Shown here: positions 32,545-38,737 of the stretch, piece after piece | Layout of the letters: every line of letters begins with the position of its first letter | Numbering within the stretch: the stretch's first letter is position 1 | NCBI RefSeq assembly: GCF_015477805.1 | Contig: NZ_JADLQL010000009.1 | Location: forward strand, 1 to 38,737 | From: Nocardia flavorosea | GTDB lineage: Bacteria; Actinomycetota; Actinomycetes; Mycobacteriales; Mycobacteriaceae | Direction of reading: 5' to 3' | Length of the DNA stretch: 38,737 bases | Notes under the pieces: model-generated | Told to the model about the DNA's origin: nothing | The model's database searches: none | What the model saw: the letters and a program-made list of their open reading frames with translations, nothing else | Position numbers and translations under genes: made by a program

Positions 32545-33469
32545 CATTGTTGTGAAGGTCCATCGCTTCGGCGGACGCCGCATTGGTGTCCACCCCCTCG
32601 TGGGCGTTGGTGTACTCCTGTGCGAACTCGGGTCCGAACCGGTTGGCCAGCATCGCGTTCCAGTACGCGTGCCGGAACGCGTCCGAGTGTCCATCGGTGA
32701 TTCCCGCGCTTTCGAACACGTTCTCCGACTCGTGAATCGCGGTCTTGTAGATGCCGTAGGCATCGCGAGCGCCCATGAGCCCGAGATCGTCGAGTAGACG
32801 CGCTTCCTCGGCTGTCATCTTCTGGCTGCCGAATGGCCAGCTGAGTGGTGGTTTCGGCCAGGTTGTCATGCCATCGGGGTCGACGGGGACGTTGAAGCGA
32901 GCGAGGAGATCGTCGTGGAACAGCTTCGCGAGCATTTGTCGCCGATTGTTGGTCGACTGCTCGTCGATGAAGTTTCCTGATCCGAGCAGGTCACCCGCCG
33001 CGCGTATCAGCCCGGCCTGGTTCAGGATGTCGATCTGAAGCCGGGAGACCTCCTGGACCAGCGCATCGTATGCGACCCGGATCGCATCTTGGTGGGTCTT
33101 GACCTGCGCCTCGTCGGTTCCGTGCACGGTCCAGTCGTCGTCCACGCGGAGACCCGCCTCTACTGCGTCGTCGGCCTTGCCGCGGAGTACGCCGCGAAGA
33201 GAAGTCAGGTCGGTTGCCGCGTTCTTGATGATCCCCGGCACGTCGGAGATCTCGTAGTAGACGCGACGGGATTGGCCGTGGTCTTCGGAGATGCGCTCGT
33301 ACGCTGCGTTGTAGGCGGCCCCCTGCCAATGGGTTCCGGCGTCTGTGAAGTAGTTGCGGGTGCTGTCGATGGCCTGCATTGCCTGCTCGTTGATGTTGTT
33401 CAGAGCGTCGGCCCAGTCGTTCATGGCTGTGAGGTCCCAGCGCTCCAGCTGGGATTTCGAAATCTTCAT
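32270..33469 (-). CDS. ESX-associated putative toxin with DUF6973 domain
   Basis: 399 residues. Residues 1-150 are helical and resemble WXG100/LXG-type leader domains (WADALNNINEQAMQAID, a W-x-G-like HWQGAAYNAAYE near 47-58). The C-terminal half carries a DUF6973-type domain: DGHSDAFRHAYWNAMLANRF, FAQEYTNAHEGVDTN, then AMDLHNNAVGRRIAAEHPDA. The spaced His/Asp/Glu residues could form an active site, but no activity is known to me. The tail after about 360 is low-complexity. It overlaps the upstream small gene by one base (TGATG). Likely exported by a type VII system. Alternatively it may be a phage-like or lysis-associated protein. Confidence 0.75.
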   Translation of the reverse strand: MKISKSQLERWDLTAMNDWADALNNINEQAMQAIDSTRNYFTDAGTHWQGAAYNAAYERISEDHGQSRRVYYEISDVPGIIKNAATDLTSLRGVLRGKADDAVEAGLRVDDDWTVHGTDEAQVKTHQDAIRVAYDALVQEVSRLQIDILNQAGLIRAAGDLLGSGNFIDEQSTNNRRQMLAKLFHDDLLARFNVPVDPDGMTTWPKPPLSWPFGSQKMTAEEARLLDDLGLMGARDAYGIYKTAIHESENVFESAGITDGHSDAFRHAYWNAMLANRFGPEFAQEYTNAHEGVDTNAASAEAMDLHNNAVGRRIAAEHPDASPEELATYVKEAVLRGDMVVVGPDGMLTPSDQVALGETGRAEGPPATGGTKPPPTDTEFTSGGYNPGSDGESYGTYDS

Positions 33470-33765
33470 CAGCTCTGCGCAGGCTTGAAGTCGAGTTCGT
33501 TCATTCTGGCCGCGAACCCTTCATCGGTCATGCTCATGTCGTTCGCGCATGCTCTCGTCGCTCCGGCGACAGCCCGCATCCGGTCGGCGATTCGTAGGTA
33601 GGCGCCTTCGGTCTTCTCGACCAGTTCGGCGAACGACTGGCCAATCTCGACCCCGGGCAGTGATGGGCTCGGCCTGGTACGGATGTCCAGATCATCGATC
33701 GCGGTGCCGTTCTGTTCGAGCTTCTGCGCAAGCTCGTTCAACTTGTCTATGTCTGCCTGTAACAA
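33469..33765 (-). CDS. Small ESX-secretion-associated (EspC/WXG100-like) protein
   Basis: 98 residues, mostly helical. ADIDKLNELAQKLEQNGTAI and FAELVEKTEGAYLRIADRMR fit the two-helix pattern of small type VII partner proteins. It lacks a clear W-x-G but has GAY in a similar spot. The TTG start (33763-33765) is supported by GGAGGG 4 bases upstream. Longer in-frame starts give unlikely sequence. It is the first gene of the operon with the DUF6973 protein, so it probably helps export it. Confidence 0.65.
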   Translation of the reverse strand: MLQADIDKLNELAQKLEQNGTAIDDLDIRTRPSPSLPGVEIGQSFAELVEKTEGAYLRIADRMRAVAGATRACANDMSMTDEGFAARMNELDFKPAQS

Positions 33766-34196
33766 GGTGCCCTCCCTATGCCTTGCGGCAGTGCCGACTC
33801 GGAACTGCGGCCTCGACCACACCGCCTTCGAGCCGGGATTCAGCCTACCAAGGCTGCCCGGACCGAACGACCGGCCGAACCGGGTTTCCGCCCCTGCCCA
33901 TAGCCGTCGGCCTCGTACTGTCCTGGCCGGTAGCGTGATTCGATCGGAGTCCGGTGCGGCGGGGATAAGCCACCGGGATTGCCATCATGTGGACTGCCGC
34001 ACGGCCATCCCCAAGTCCCTCTGAAGAGTCGTGTTCATCTCTGGCTCGGTAGGGTCGTGACCTTGGCTGGCCGGTCGGTGAGCTCGACCGCTATCGGGAC
34101 TCTCGGTTCGTTCTGGTGTGCCATCTTTCGAGATTCGCTGTGCAAGCCTCGGCGTGAGCTGGCATGCTCGAAAGGCCAACTGAGACAAGGGGGATC
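33766..34196. other. Divergent intergenic region between the ESX and caspase operons
   Basis: 431 bases containing the promoters of two divergent operons. No confident -35/-10 pairs, no gene and no terminator were found. The RBS of the rightward operon (AAGGGGG, 34187-34193) and that of the leftward one (GGAGGG on the minus strand, 33770-33775) are the only clear signals. Confidence 0.45.
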
Positions 34197-35630
34197 ATGA
34201 GCAGGGTGTCACCGGACTGGTATCCCGACCCGCAGAACGAGGGCTTCCTGAGATACTGGGATGGGCAGGCGTGGACGGCGGATCGGAGGGCCGTGTCCAC
34301 GAAGCATGCCTCTCCCGGTGCTTCGGACGAGTCGAAGGTTCCGCTGTTCGGGGCTCGCGCCTACGCGAAGAGGCAAGCGGATGAGCTGGCTGAGGCGCTC
34401 GTCGAAAACCGGTGGCTACGTGAACAGCTGGAGCAGATCGGCGGCCTCGGTATCGGCGACCTGCAGCGGCTGCAGGCTCAGCTCGAGGCGCAGATCGCCG
34501 AGCATCAGGCAGTGCGGGACGACCTGGTGGAGCAGGTGGTCGATATGCGGGAGCAGCACCTCCTTCAGGAGATCGGGATCTACGAGTACCGGCATCCCCT
34601 GTCGGACTCCGTCGCCTACCGTGACGAGTTGAGGCGTCTACAGGGCGAGATAAAAGCCCTGGCCCGTCGCGACGGCGGCGCGATAGAGGCGCCGAAGGCA
34701 TGGGTGGTCGAGGGTTCGGTCACCGATGGCCGCAGAATGATCCGTGAGTACTCGAAGTTGATGTTGCGCGCCTACAATGCAGAAGCCGAGAACCTGGTTC
34801 GTAGCCTGAAACCGTACAGATTGCGCAAGACGCTCGACCGTTTGGACCGGCTCGCCGACACTCTCGAGCGGTTCGGCGCGACCATGCAGCTTCGGATTGC
34901 TCCTGAATATCACCGGCTTCGTCGTCGCGAGTTGGAGCTGACCGCCGATCATCTCGAATTGCTGGCACGTCAGAAAGAGGCGGAGCGCGACGAACGTGAG
35001 CGGCTACGAGAGGAACGCCGGGCGCAAGAGGAACTGGCTCGAGAGCAATCGAAACTCGAGCAGCAACAGGAAAGAGACCGCCAGGCTCTTTCTGGCCTCG
35101 AAGCTGCGGGGAACGCAGAAACGGATGCCGCGAACGAGCTAAGGGAACGGCTGGCGGAGCGAGATCGGGCCATCGCTTCCATCCAGGCTCGGGTGGACGA
35201 TGTTCGCGCCGGATATGTGTATGTGATCTCCAATATCGGCGCGTTCGGCCCAGACGTGGTACAGATCGGGTTGACCCGACGGTTCCATCCGTACGAGCGG
35301 ATCAGCGAACTCAGCAATGCGTCTGTGCCGTTCAAGTACGACGTTCACGCACTGTTCTTCGACAAGGACGCCGCCGGAATCGAAGCCGAGCTTCACCGCC
35401 GACTGGAGGACAAGCGCATCAACAAGGTCAATCGGCGGCGTGAGTTCTTCCGCGTAACGCCCACCGAGGTTCGAGAACACCTCCGGGAAGTGACTGATGA
35501 ACTGCTCGAGTTCACCGAGACCCCGGAGGCCGATCAGTACCGCCAGAGCCGCAATGCCCAGCAGGGTACGGCGCGGCCGCAATCCGGAGCGAAAACCCGC
35601 AATCCATCCCCGCCCATCACGTTGACCTGA
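34197..35630 (+). CDS. DUF2510-coiled coil (DUF4041)-T5orf172 GIY-YIG-like protein
   Basis: 477 residues. The N-terminal DUF2510 motif is DWYPDPQNEGFLRYWDGQAW (5-24). Long coiled coils follow (about 60-110 and 255-335), including a DUF4041-like region (DELRRLQGEIKALARRDGGA, RMIREYSKLMLRAYNAEAEN). The C-terminal T5orf172/Mug113 domain (about 338-430) belongs to the GIY-YIG nuclease group: GYVYVISNIG, VVQIGLTRRFHPYERISELS, then EAELHRRLED and RREFF. The Tyr, Arg, His and Glu positions expected for a nuclease are present. ATG 34197 has AAGGGGG, and an upstream ATG (34164) is less likely. First gene of an operon with EACC1 and a caspase, only 13 bases apart. It is a candidate DNA-cutting effector or sensor (inference). 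Confidence 0.85.
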   Translation: MSRVSPDWYPDPQNEGFLRYWDGQAWTADRRAVSTKHASPGASDESKVPLFGARAYAKRQADELAEALVENRWLREQLEQIGGLGIGDLQRLQAQLEAQIAEHQAVRDDLVEQVVDMREQHLLQEIGIYEYRHPLSDSVAYRDELRRLQGEIKALARRDGGAIEAPKAWVVEGSVTDGRRMIREYSKLMLRAYNAEAENLVRSLKPYRLRKTLDRLDRLADTLERFGATMQLRIAPEYHRLRRRELELTADHLELLARQKEAERDERERLREERRAQEELAREQSKLEQQQERDRQALSGLEAAGNAETDAANELRERLAERDRAIASIQARVDDVRAGYVYVISNIGAFGPDVVQIGLTRRFHPYERISELSNASVPFKYDVHALFFDKDAAGIEAELHRRLEDKRINKVNRRREFFRVTPTEVREHLREVTDELLEFTETPEADQYRQSRNAQQGTARPQSGAKTRNPSPPITLT

Positions 35631-35643
35631 AGGACGGAAAAGT

Positions 35644-36009
35644 ATGACGCAATCTGTGGACCAGGTAACCGTCGCAACGAACGGCAGCGCCGACGATCTC
35701 TTCCAGCTGCTCGAATGGTTGAACGACAACGATCAGCTGCGCGGCAGGGTAAAGATGCCTGCTGAGAAAGTTCGTCCCGGCCAGATGGGGGGACTGACCG
35801 ATGTACTGATCGTCGCGGCCGGCGCGGGTGGAGTCGCCACCGCGCTCGCCAGGTCGCTGACCACATGGTTCACTGTCCGGCGGTCCAAGATCGCCGTAAC
35901 CATCAAGACCGGTACGGACTCCGAGATCACTCTCGATGCAGAACGAGTCAAGATGCCGGAAGTTACGCAAGCGCTGCAGTCCATGCTGGAGCAGCTCGAC
36001 AACCGGTAG
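35644..36009 (+). CDS. EACC1 (effector-associated constant component 1) protein, second copy
   Basis: 121 residues. Same plan as the EACC1 at 19955-20401: an N-terminal segment (DDLFQLLEWLNDNDQLRGRV), PAEKVRPGQMGGLTDVLIVA, a hydrophobic helix (AAGAGGVATALARSLTTWFT) and a basic strand VRRSKIAVTIKTGTD before a short helix. EACC1 proteins go with effector proteins in actinobacterial conflict systems. It lies 13 bases after the T5orf172 gene (RBS AAGGACGG) and 5 bases before the caspase. The two EACC1 proteins share a pattern but little identity, so this is not a recent duplication. Confidence 0.85.
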   Translation: MTQSVDQVTVATNGSADDLFQLLEWLNDNDQLRGRVKMPAEKVRPGQMGGLTDVLIVAAGAGGVATALARSLTTWFTVRRSKIAVTIKTGTDSEITLDAERVKMPEVTQALQSMLEQLDNR

Positions 36010-36014
36010 ACGCG

Positions 36015-37307
36015 ATGCGGAATCGGAACGGTTGGCGTGCCGCACTCATCGGGGTGAGCCGGTACGCCGATCCTGAATTCCCGGACATTCCGGCCGCCGG
36101 CAACAACGTCCGCGACCTCGCCCGAAGTTTGACCGCGCCGGGGGCGCCGTTCGACGAGGAGCACTGCACTGTGCTCAGCGATCCCGGGCAGAGCACTGAG
36201 GTCGGAAAGACTGTGGCCGCCGCGGCGCGTGACGCCGAGGATGTCCTTGTCGTCTACTACACCGGCCACGGTGTGGTGGACCGGCGCGGACGCTTGTACC
36301 TGGCCCTTCCCGACACCGACCATGAACAGCCCGAATGGAGTTCGGTGGCATTCACGGCGCTGCGAGATGAGCTTATGGACAGTCCGGCCCGCGCCCGGAT
36401 CCTGATCCTGGACTGTTGCTTCTCGGGACGTGCGTTCGAAGCGATGAGTTCACCAGAGGCCGTGATCGGAGGACAGATCGATATCAGGGGGACCTACACC
36501 ATCACGTCTTCTGCGAGGGACGAGACGTCACTCGCGCCTGAAGGTCACCGCTATACGGCTTTCACCGGTGCGCTGTTGAGCGCCGCGGCAGATACTGGGC
36601 TGACCCTCGATCAGCTCTATCAGAGGGTCGATCGGATGCTGCATCAGAACAGCCAGCCCAGGCCGCAGCGACGAAGCGTCAATATCGCCGGCGAGCTCCG
36701 CCTGTTCACTGCTCCTGGCCCCCAGTCGAACATAACCGCAGATGTTCCGAAGGCTCCGGGGACGGCCGCGAATAGCGAGTCTCTGTTCGAAAGCGCGCAG
36801 CACTCGGCTGACCAGGGAGATACTGTCGGAGCAGAAGCTCTGTGGCGGCGTGCGGCGGCACAGGGCCACCTCGGTGCAATGAACAATCTCGCCAATTTGC
36901 TTGTCGCGCGTAGACAGTCCGCTGAAGCCCTCGACTGGTACCGCAAGGCCGCTGAGGCGGGTAACCCCGACGCGATGGGTAATCTGGCCAACCTGCTTTA
37001 TGAAGCACAATTCTTGGAGGACGCCGAGCGTTGGTGGCGGTTCGCGGGAGAAGCCGGGAGTGCCGACGCAATGTACAACCTGGCAGTCATGCTCGACAGG
37101 ACGCTCCGGTTCGACGATGCCATCATCTGGTATCAGCGGGCGGCGGAAGCCGGCCACACCGACGCTATGCATAACATGGCGATTCGGCTCCGCCTCCGCG
37201 GGCACATCGATGACGCCGAGTCCTGGTGGCGCAGGGCCGGGCACAAGCGTGCACAGCGCGCCAACGTCAAACCGCGTGGCCCGGTCTCCCAGACGCAATC
37301 CCGGTAA
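36015..37307 (+). CDS. Caspase-like peptidase with Sel1/TPR repeats
   Basis: 430 residues. The N-terminal caspase (about 5-235) has catalytic H85 in VVYYTGHGVVD and C135 in LILDCCFSGRAFE, with the usual SSARDETSLAPEG after it. A linker of about 30 residues leads to four or five Sel1-like/TPR units of about 36 residues (about 255-415): WRRAAAQGHLGAMNNLANLL, WYRKAAEAGNPDAMGNLANL, and so on. These repeats usually bind proteins and would act as sensor or scaffold. There is no NTPase or membrane segment, unlike the caspase at 15234-19961. Third gene of the T5orf172-EACC1-caspase operon. Likely an activatable suicide protease (inference). Confidence 0.92.
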   Translation: MRNRNGWRAALIGVSRYADPEFPDIPAAGNNVRDLARSLTAPGAPFDEEHCTVLSDPGQSTEVGKTVAAAARDAEDVLVVYYTGHGVVDRRGRLYLALPDTDHEQPEWSSVAFTALRDELMDSPARARILILDCCFSGRAFEAMSSPEAVIGGQIDIRGTYTITSSARDETSLAPEGHRYTAFTGALLSAAADTGLTLDQLYQRVDRMLHQNSQPRPQRRSVNIAGELRLFTAPGPQSNITADVPKAPGTAANSESLFESAQHSADQGDTVGAEALWRRAAAQGHLGAMNNLANLLVARRQSAEALDWYRKAAEAGNPDAMGNLANLLYEAQFLEDAERWWRFAGEAGSADAMYNLAVMLDRTLRFDDAIIWYQRAAEAGHTDAMHNMAIRLRLRGHIDDAESWWRRAGHKRAQRANVKPRGPVSQTQSR

Positions 37308-37421
37308 GAATCTGTGCGTGTACGCCTTTGCGCGTGACGATTGCTGCTGCGGCTCGCTGCGCTACTCGTGCTTCCCGAGCCTGCCCTGTGCTGTTGGGTT
37401 TGACACGTGGCGGTCGGTGTC

Positions 37422-37541
37422 ATGTTGACCGGCGGCGACAAGACCGGGCAGGGGAAGAGCTGGCATGAGCAGGCGATTCCTCGCGTGGAAGAGCTGTACG
37501 CGGCGTATCTGAAGGAACGGGCGGAGGAGGAAGGGCGATGA
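37422..37541 (+). pseudogene. HigB/Gp49-like toxin C-terminal relic
   Basis: Only the last 39 residues remain in frame: MLTGGDKTGQGKSWHEQAIP then RVEELYAAYLKE, typical of the end of HigB-type (phage Gp49-like, RelE-fold) toxins. The preceding strand FDTWRSV can be seen one frame off just upstream, so a frameshift plus loss of the N-terminal part broke the gene. Its stop overlaps the antitoxin start (ATGA). Confidence 0.65.
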
Positions 37542-37845
37542 GTAGCTTCTCCAAATGGGATCGTGAAGGCTATCGCCGCCGTGTGGGCGAAGAGGAGGCC
37601 ACGCGCCGTCGTCGGTCGATCATGGCTGAGCAGTGGGGTTGCCAGCTTGCCGAGGAGCGGAAGCGGCTGGGGTTCACGCAGGCGGGTTTGGCCGAGATCA
37701 TGGGAGTCAGTCCGGGCCGGGTGTCGCAGATCGAGCATGGTGAGGTCGCGACGGTCGAAGTTCTTGCCGCGTATGTTTCCGCGCTGGGCGGAAGCTGGAG
37801 CTGCTGGCGGATATCGGTGGGCATCTGCTGAAGATGGCGACGTGA
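37538..37845 (+). pseudogene. HigA-like XRE antitoxin, frameshifted at the C-terminus
   Basis: ATG 37538 opens an XRE-type antitoxin: EEATRRRRSIMAEQWGCQLA, then the HTH LGFTQAGLAEIMGVSPGRVS QIEHGE. After VLAAYVSALGG the normal continuation KLELLADIGGHLLKMAT lies in the next frame, ending at 37845. As written, a one-base loss near 37793 gives a short wrong tail ending at 37831. The HTH remains whole, so some DNA binding is possible. It follows a broken HigB-like toxin. Confidence 0.65.
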
Positions 37846-37904
37846 GGTGACTGCCTCCGGCAGTGGGCTGCACCGTAGCCACCCGGGGTGCTGCTCTGCG
37901 TACT

Positions 37905-38518
37905 TCAGCGCCAGTGCGGAAGCCGGAGAAGGTTGGTTCTCTCGATGGGTGGAAGCCCGTCGTCGAGGCTACGCAGCCGGGTATAGATGGCGCGCATCGC
38001 GGCCTTGTCGGGGATGTGTTGTCCGGCCGCTGCCTTCTCCAGGATTGTCAGTGTGTTCACCAGCCGGATCGTCCCTACGGCGCGACCACTGGACTGGAGT
38101 CGTTGCAGGCGGCGGATTTCAGCTGTTGCTGTGCGGGCTCCGGGGCCGTCGTCGATGAGAACCGTGACGGTCTCCCCGGCTTCCGCGGCGACGACTGCGT
38201 GCGCGATGACCATGGTCTCGCCCAGGTCTTTCGGGGATTGCACGCGTTGTTCATGGGTTGGCGGGTGATTCTGTGCACCGCAGCGGCGAGTTCGGGCGTC
38301 TGGTCGTCGGAGAGCACCTGGATCCAGGTGGGTGTCAGTTTGCGCCAGACCGTAGCGGCGGCGCGGAACCGTGGATCGTGCCGTGACTTGAGCAAGATCT
38401 CGGTTTGGACGGTCTCCGGAGCGCTGATCCGGCCGAGGACGCCGATGAGCAAGCGTTCCTTGTTGATGGAGAAGAAGTTCAGGCCGGGCCCGGCATCGAT
38501 GATCGGCGGGTGGCTCAC
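37905..38518 (-). pseudogene. PIN-domain toxin, frameshifted
   Basis: GTG 38518 opens SHPPIIDAGPGLNFFSINKE and RISAPETVQTEILLKSRHDP. Near 38235-38262 the frame shifts, and the protein continues as KDLGETMVIAHAVVAAEAGE, TVTVLIDDGPGARTATAEIR to a stop at 37905. The acidic PIN-nuclease residues (IDAGP, E in VQTE, KDLGE, IDDG) can be seen across both frames. Its start overlaps the upstream antitoxin stop (GTGA). One net frameshift makes it inactive as sequenced. Confidence 0.7.
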
Positions 38519-38610
38519 CTCGCATCCTTCGCTTGGGCCGCCGGATCATCGGATTCGTCGCCGGGGCTGTCGAGGGCTGCGTCCAGGGCGGCCAGGTCCA
38601 CTTCGACGTC
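38515..38610 (-). pseudogene. Antitoxin C-terminal fragment cut by the right-hand IS
   Basis: The last 31 codons (DVEVDLAALDAALDSPGDES, DDPAAQAKDAR) of the gene that precedes the PIN toxin, coupled to it by GTGA. The frame is cut at 38610/38611, exactly where the IS terminal repeat begins, so the IS inserted into the antitoxin gene. Confidence 0.6.
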
Positions 38611-38636
38611 TGAGGTTCCCCCGCATTGCTGGAGGG
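38611..38636. repeat. IS terminal inverted repeat (right copy)
   Basis: Plus strand TGAGGTTCCCCCGC, then five variable bases, then TGGAGGG. Partner of the repeat at 101-126. Confidence 0.8.
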
Positions 38637-38644
38637 CGGAGTAA

Positions 38645-38737
38645 TCAGGTTCCGGACGGAACCGGGTGATGGTAGCTCGCTTCGAACTCGTCCGGTGATC
38701 GCCAACCCAGCTTCTTCTGGATGCGCTGGCTGTTGTA
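38645..38737 (-). CDS. IS3-family transposase OrfB, C-terminus (partial)
   Basis: The last 30 codons, YNSQRIQKKLGWRSPDEFEA SYHHPVPSGT, match the end of rve-type DDE integrases of IS3 elements (YN..RIQ..LG..SP.EF). The stop is at 38645-38647. The catalytic DDE residues lie outside the window. Confidence 0.75.
   Translation of the reverse strand, partial: YNSQRIQKKLGWRSPDEFEASYHHPVPSGT

Larger units (their letters stand above)
38611..38737 (-). mobile_element. IS3-family insertion sequence, right end (partial)
   Basis: Begins with the terminal repeat at 38611-38636, followed by the end of orfB. The body lies beyond the window. Same orientation as the IS at the left edge, and its repeat matches that one. 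Exactly 127 bases of the element are present. Confidence 0.8.

Noticed and set aside
1..38737. tRNA genes, rRNA, riboswitches, CRISPR arrays, replication origin
   Set aside because: None could be seen by eye on either strand. A covariance-model scan was not possible here.

Overview
The window is about 38.7 kb of high-GC actinobacterial DNA. It is most likely from a Nocardia or a close relative: GTG/TTG starts and strong GC3 bias are common, and it carries ESX-type small proteins, a DUF2510 protein, a CAP-domain secreted protein and many actinobacterial orphan families. Both edges lie inside IS3-family insertion sequences in the same orientation. The left edge (1-126) holds the 5' end of orfA plus an inverted repeat. 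The right edge (38611-38737) holds the 3' end of orfB plus the matching repeat. Each edge enters the element by about 127 bp, which looks like contig breaks at a collapsed repeat.

Left third (0.3-9.2 kb): after a 5'-truncated MmyB-type regulator comes a Ser/Thr kinase with an extracytoplasmic CBM6-like domain. Next is a complete PEP-dependent dihydroxyacetone kinase locus: HPr and DhaM on the minus strand, a divergent IclR regulator, then a glycerol-facilitator-type channel, dhaK, dhaL and a dedicated Enzyme I. Inverted repeats next to the divergent starts and on the channel promoter are likely IclR operators. The phosphorelay would run PEP > EI > HPr > DhaM > DhaL-ADP > dihydroxyacetone bound to DhaK.

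Middle (9.4-15.2 kb): small stand-alone genes (RibD/DHFR-like reductase, CAP protein, SUKH protein, macrodomain protein, two small secreted proteins) lie among decayed gene fragments (HD phosphohydrolase, aminoglycoside phosphotransferase, RibD tail, others).

Conflict region (15.2-37.3 kb): two separate EACC1-caspase modules lie at the ends. One is EACC1 plus a 1575-residue caspase-STAND-TM-WD40 protein on the minus strand. The other is a plus-strand operon of a DUF2510/coiled-coil/T5orf172 (GIY-YIG-like) protein, EACC1, and a caspase with Sel1/TPR repeats. Between them are a Fic enzyme, a TPR-SLOG fusion, a second-type arginyl-tRNA synthetase, an AlkZ-like protein, a two-component system, and an ESX-linked operon (small ESX-like protein, DUF6973 putative toxin, lipoprotein). 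A rearranged partial copy of that ESX operon lies at 20.5-21.4 kb. It is a deletion derivative that fuses the toxin tail in frame to the lipoprotein tail.

Right end (37.4-38.7 kb): two toxin-antitoxin relics, a HigBA-like pair and a PIN-domain pair. The second is cut by the right-hand IS. Overall the window looks like a defence/conflict and mobile-gene graveyard next to a working carbon-utilisation operon.
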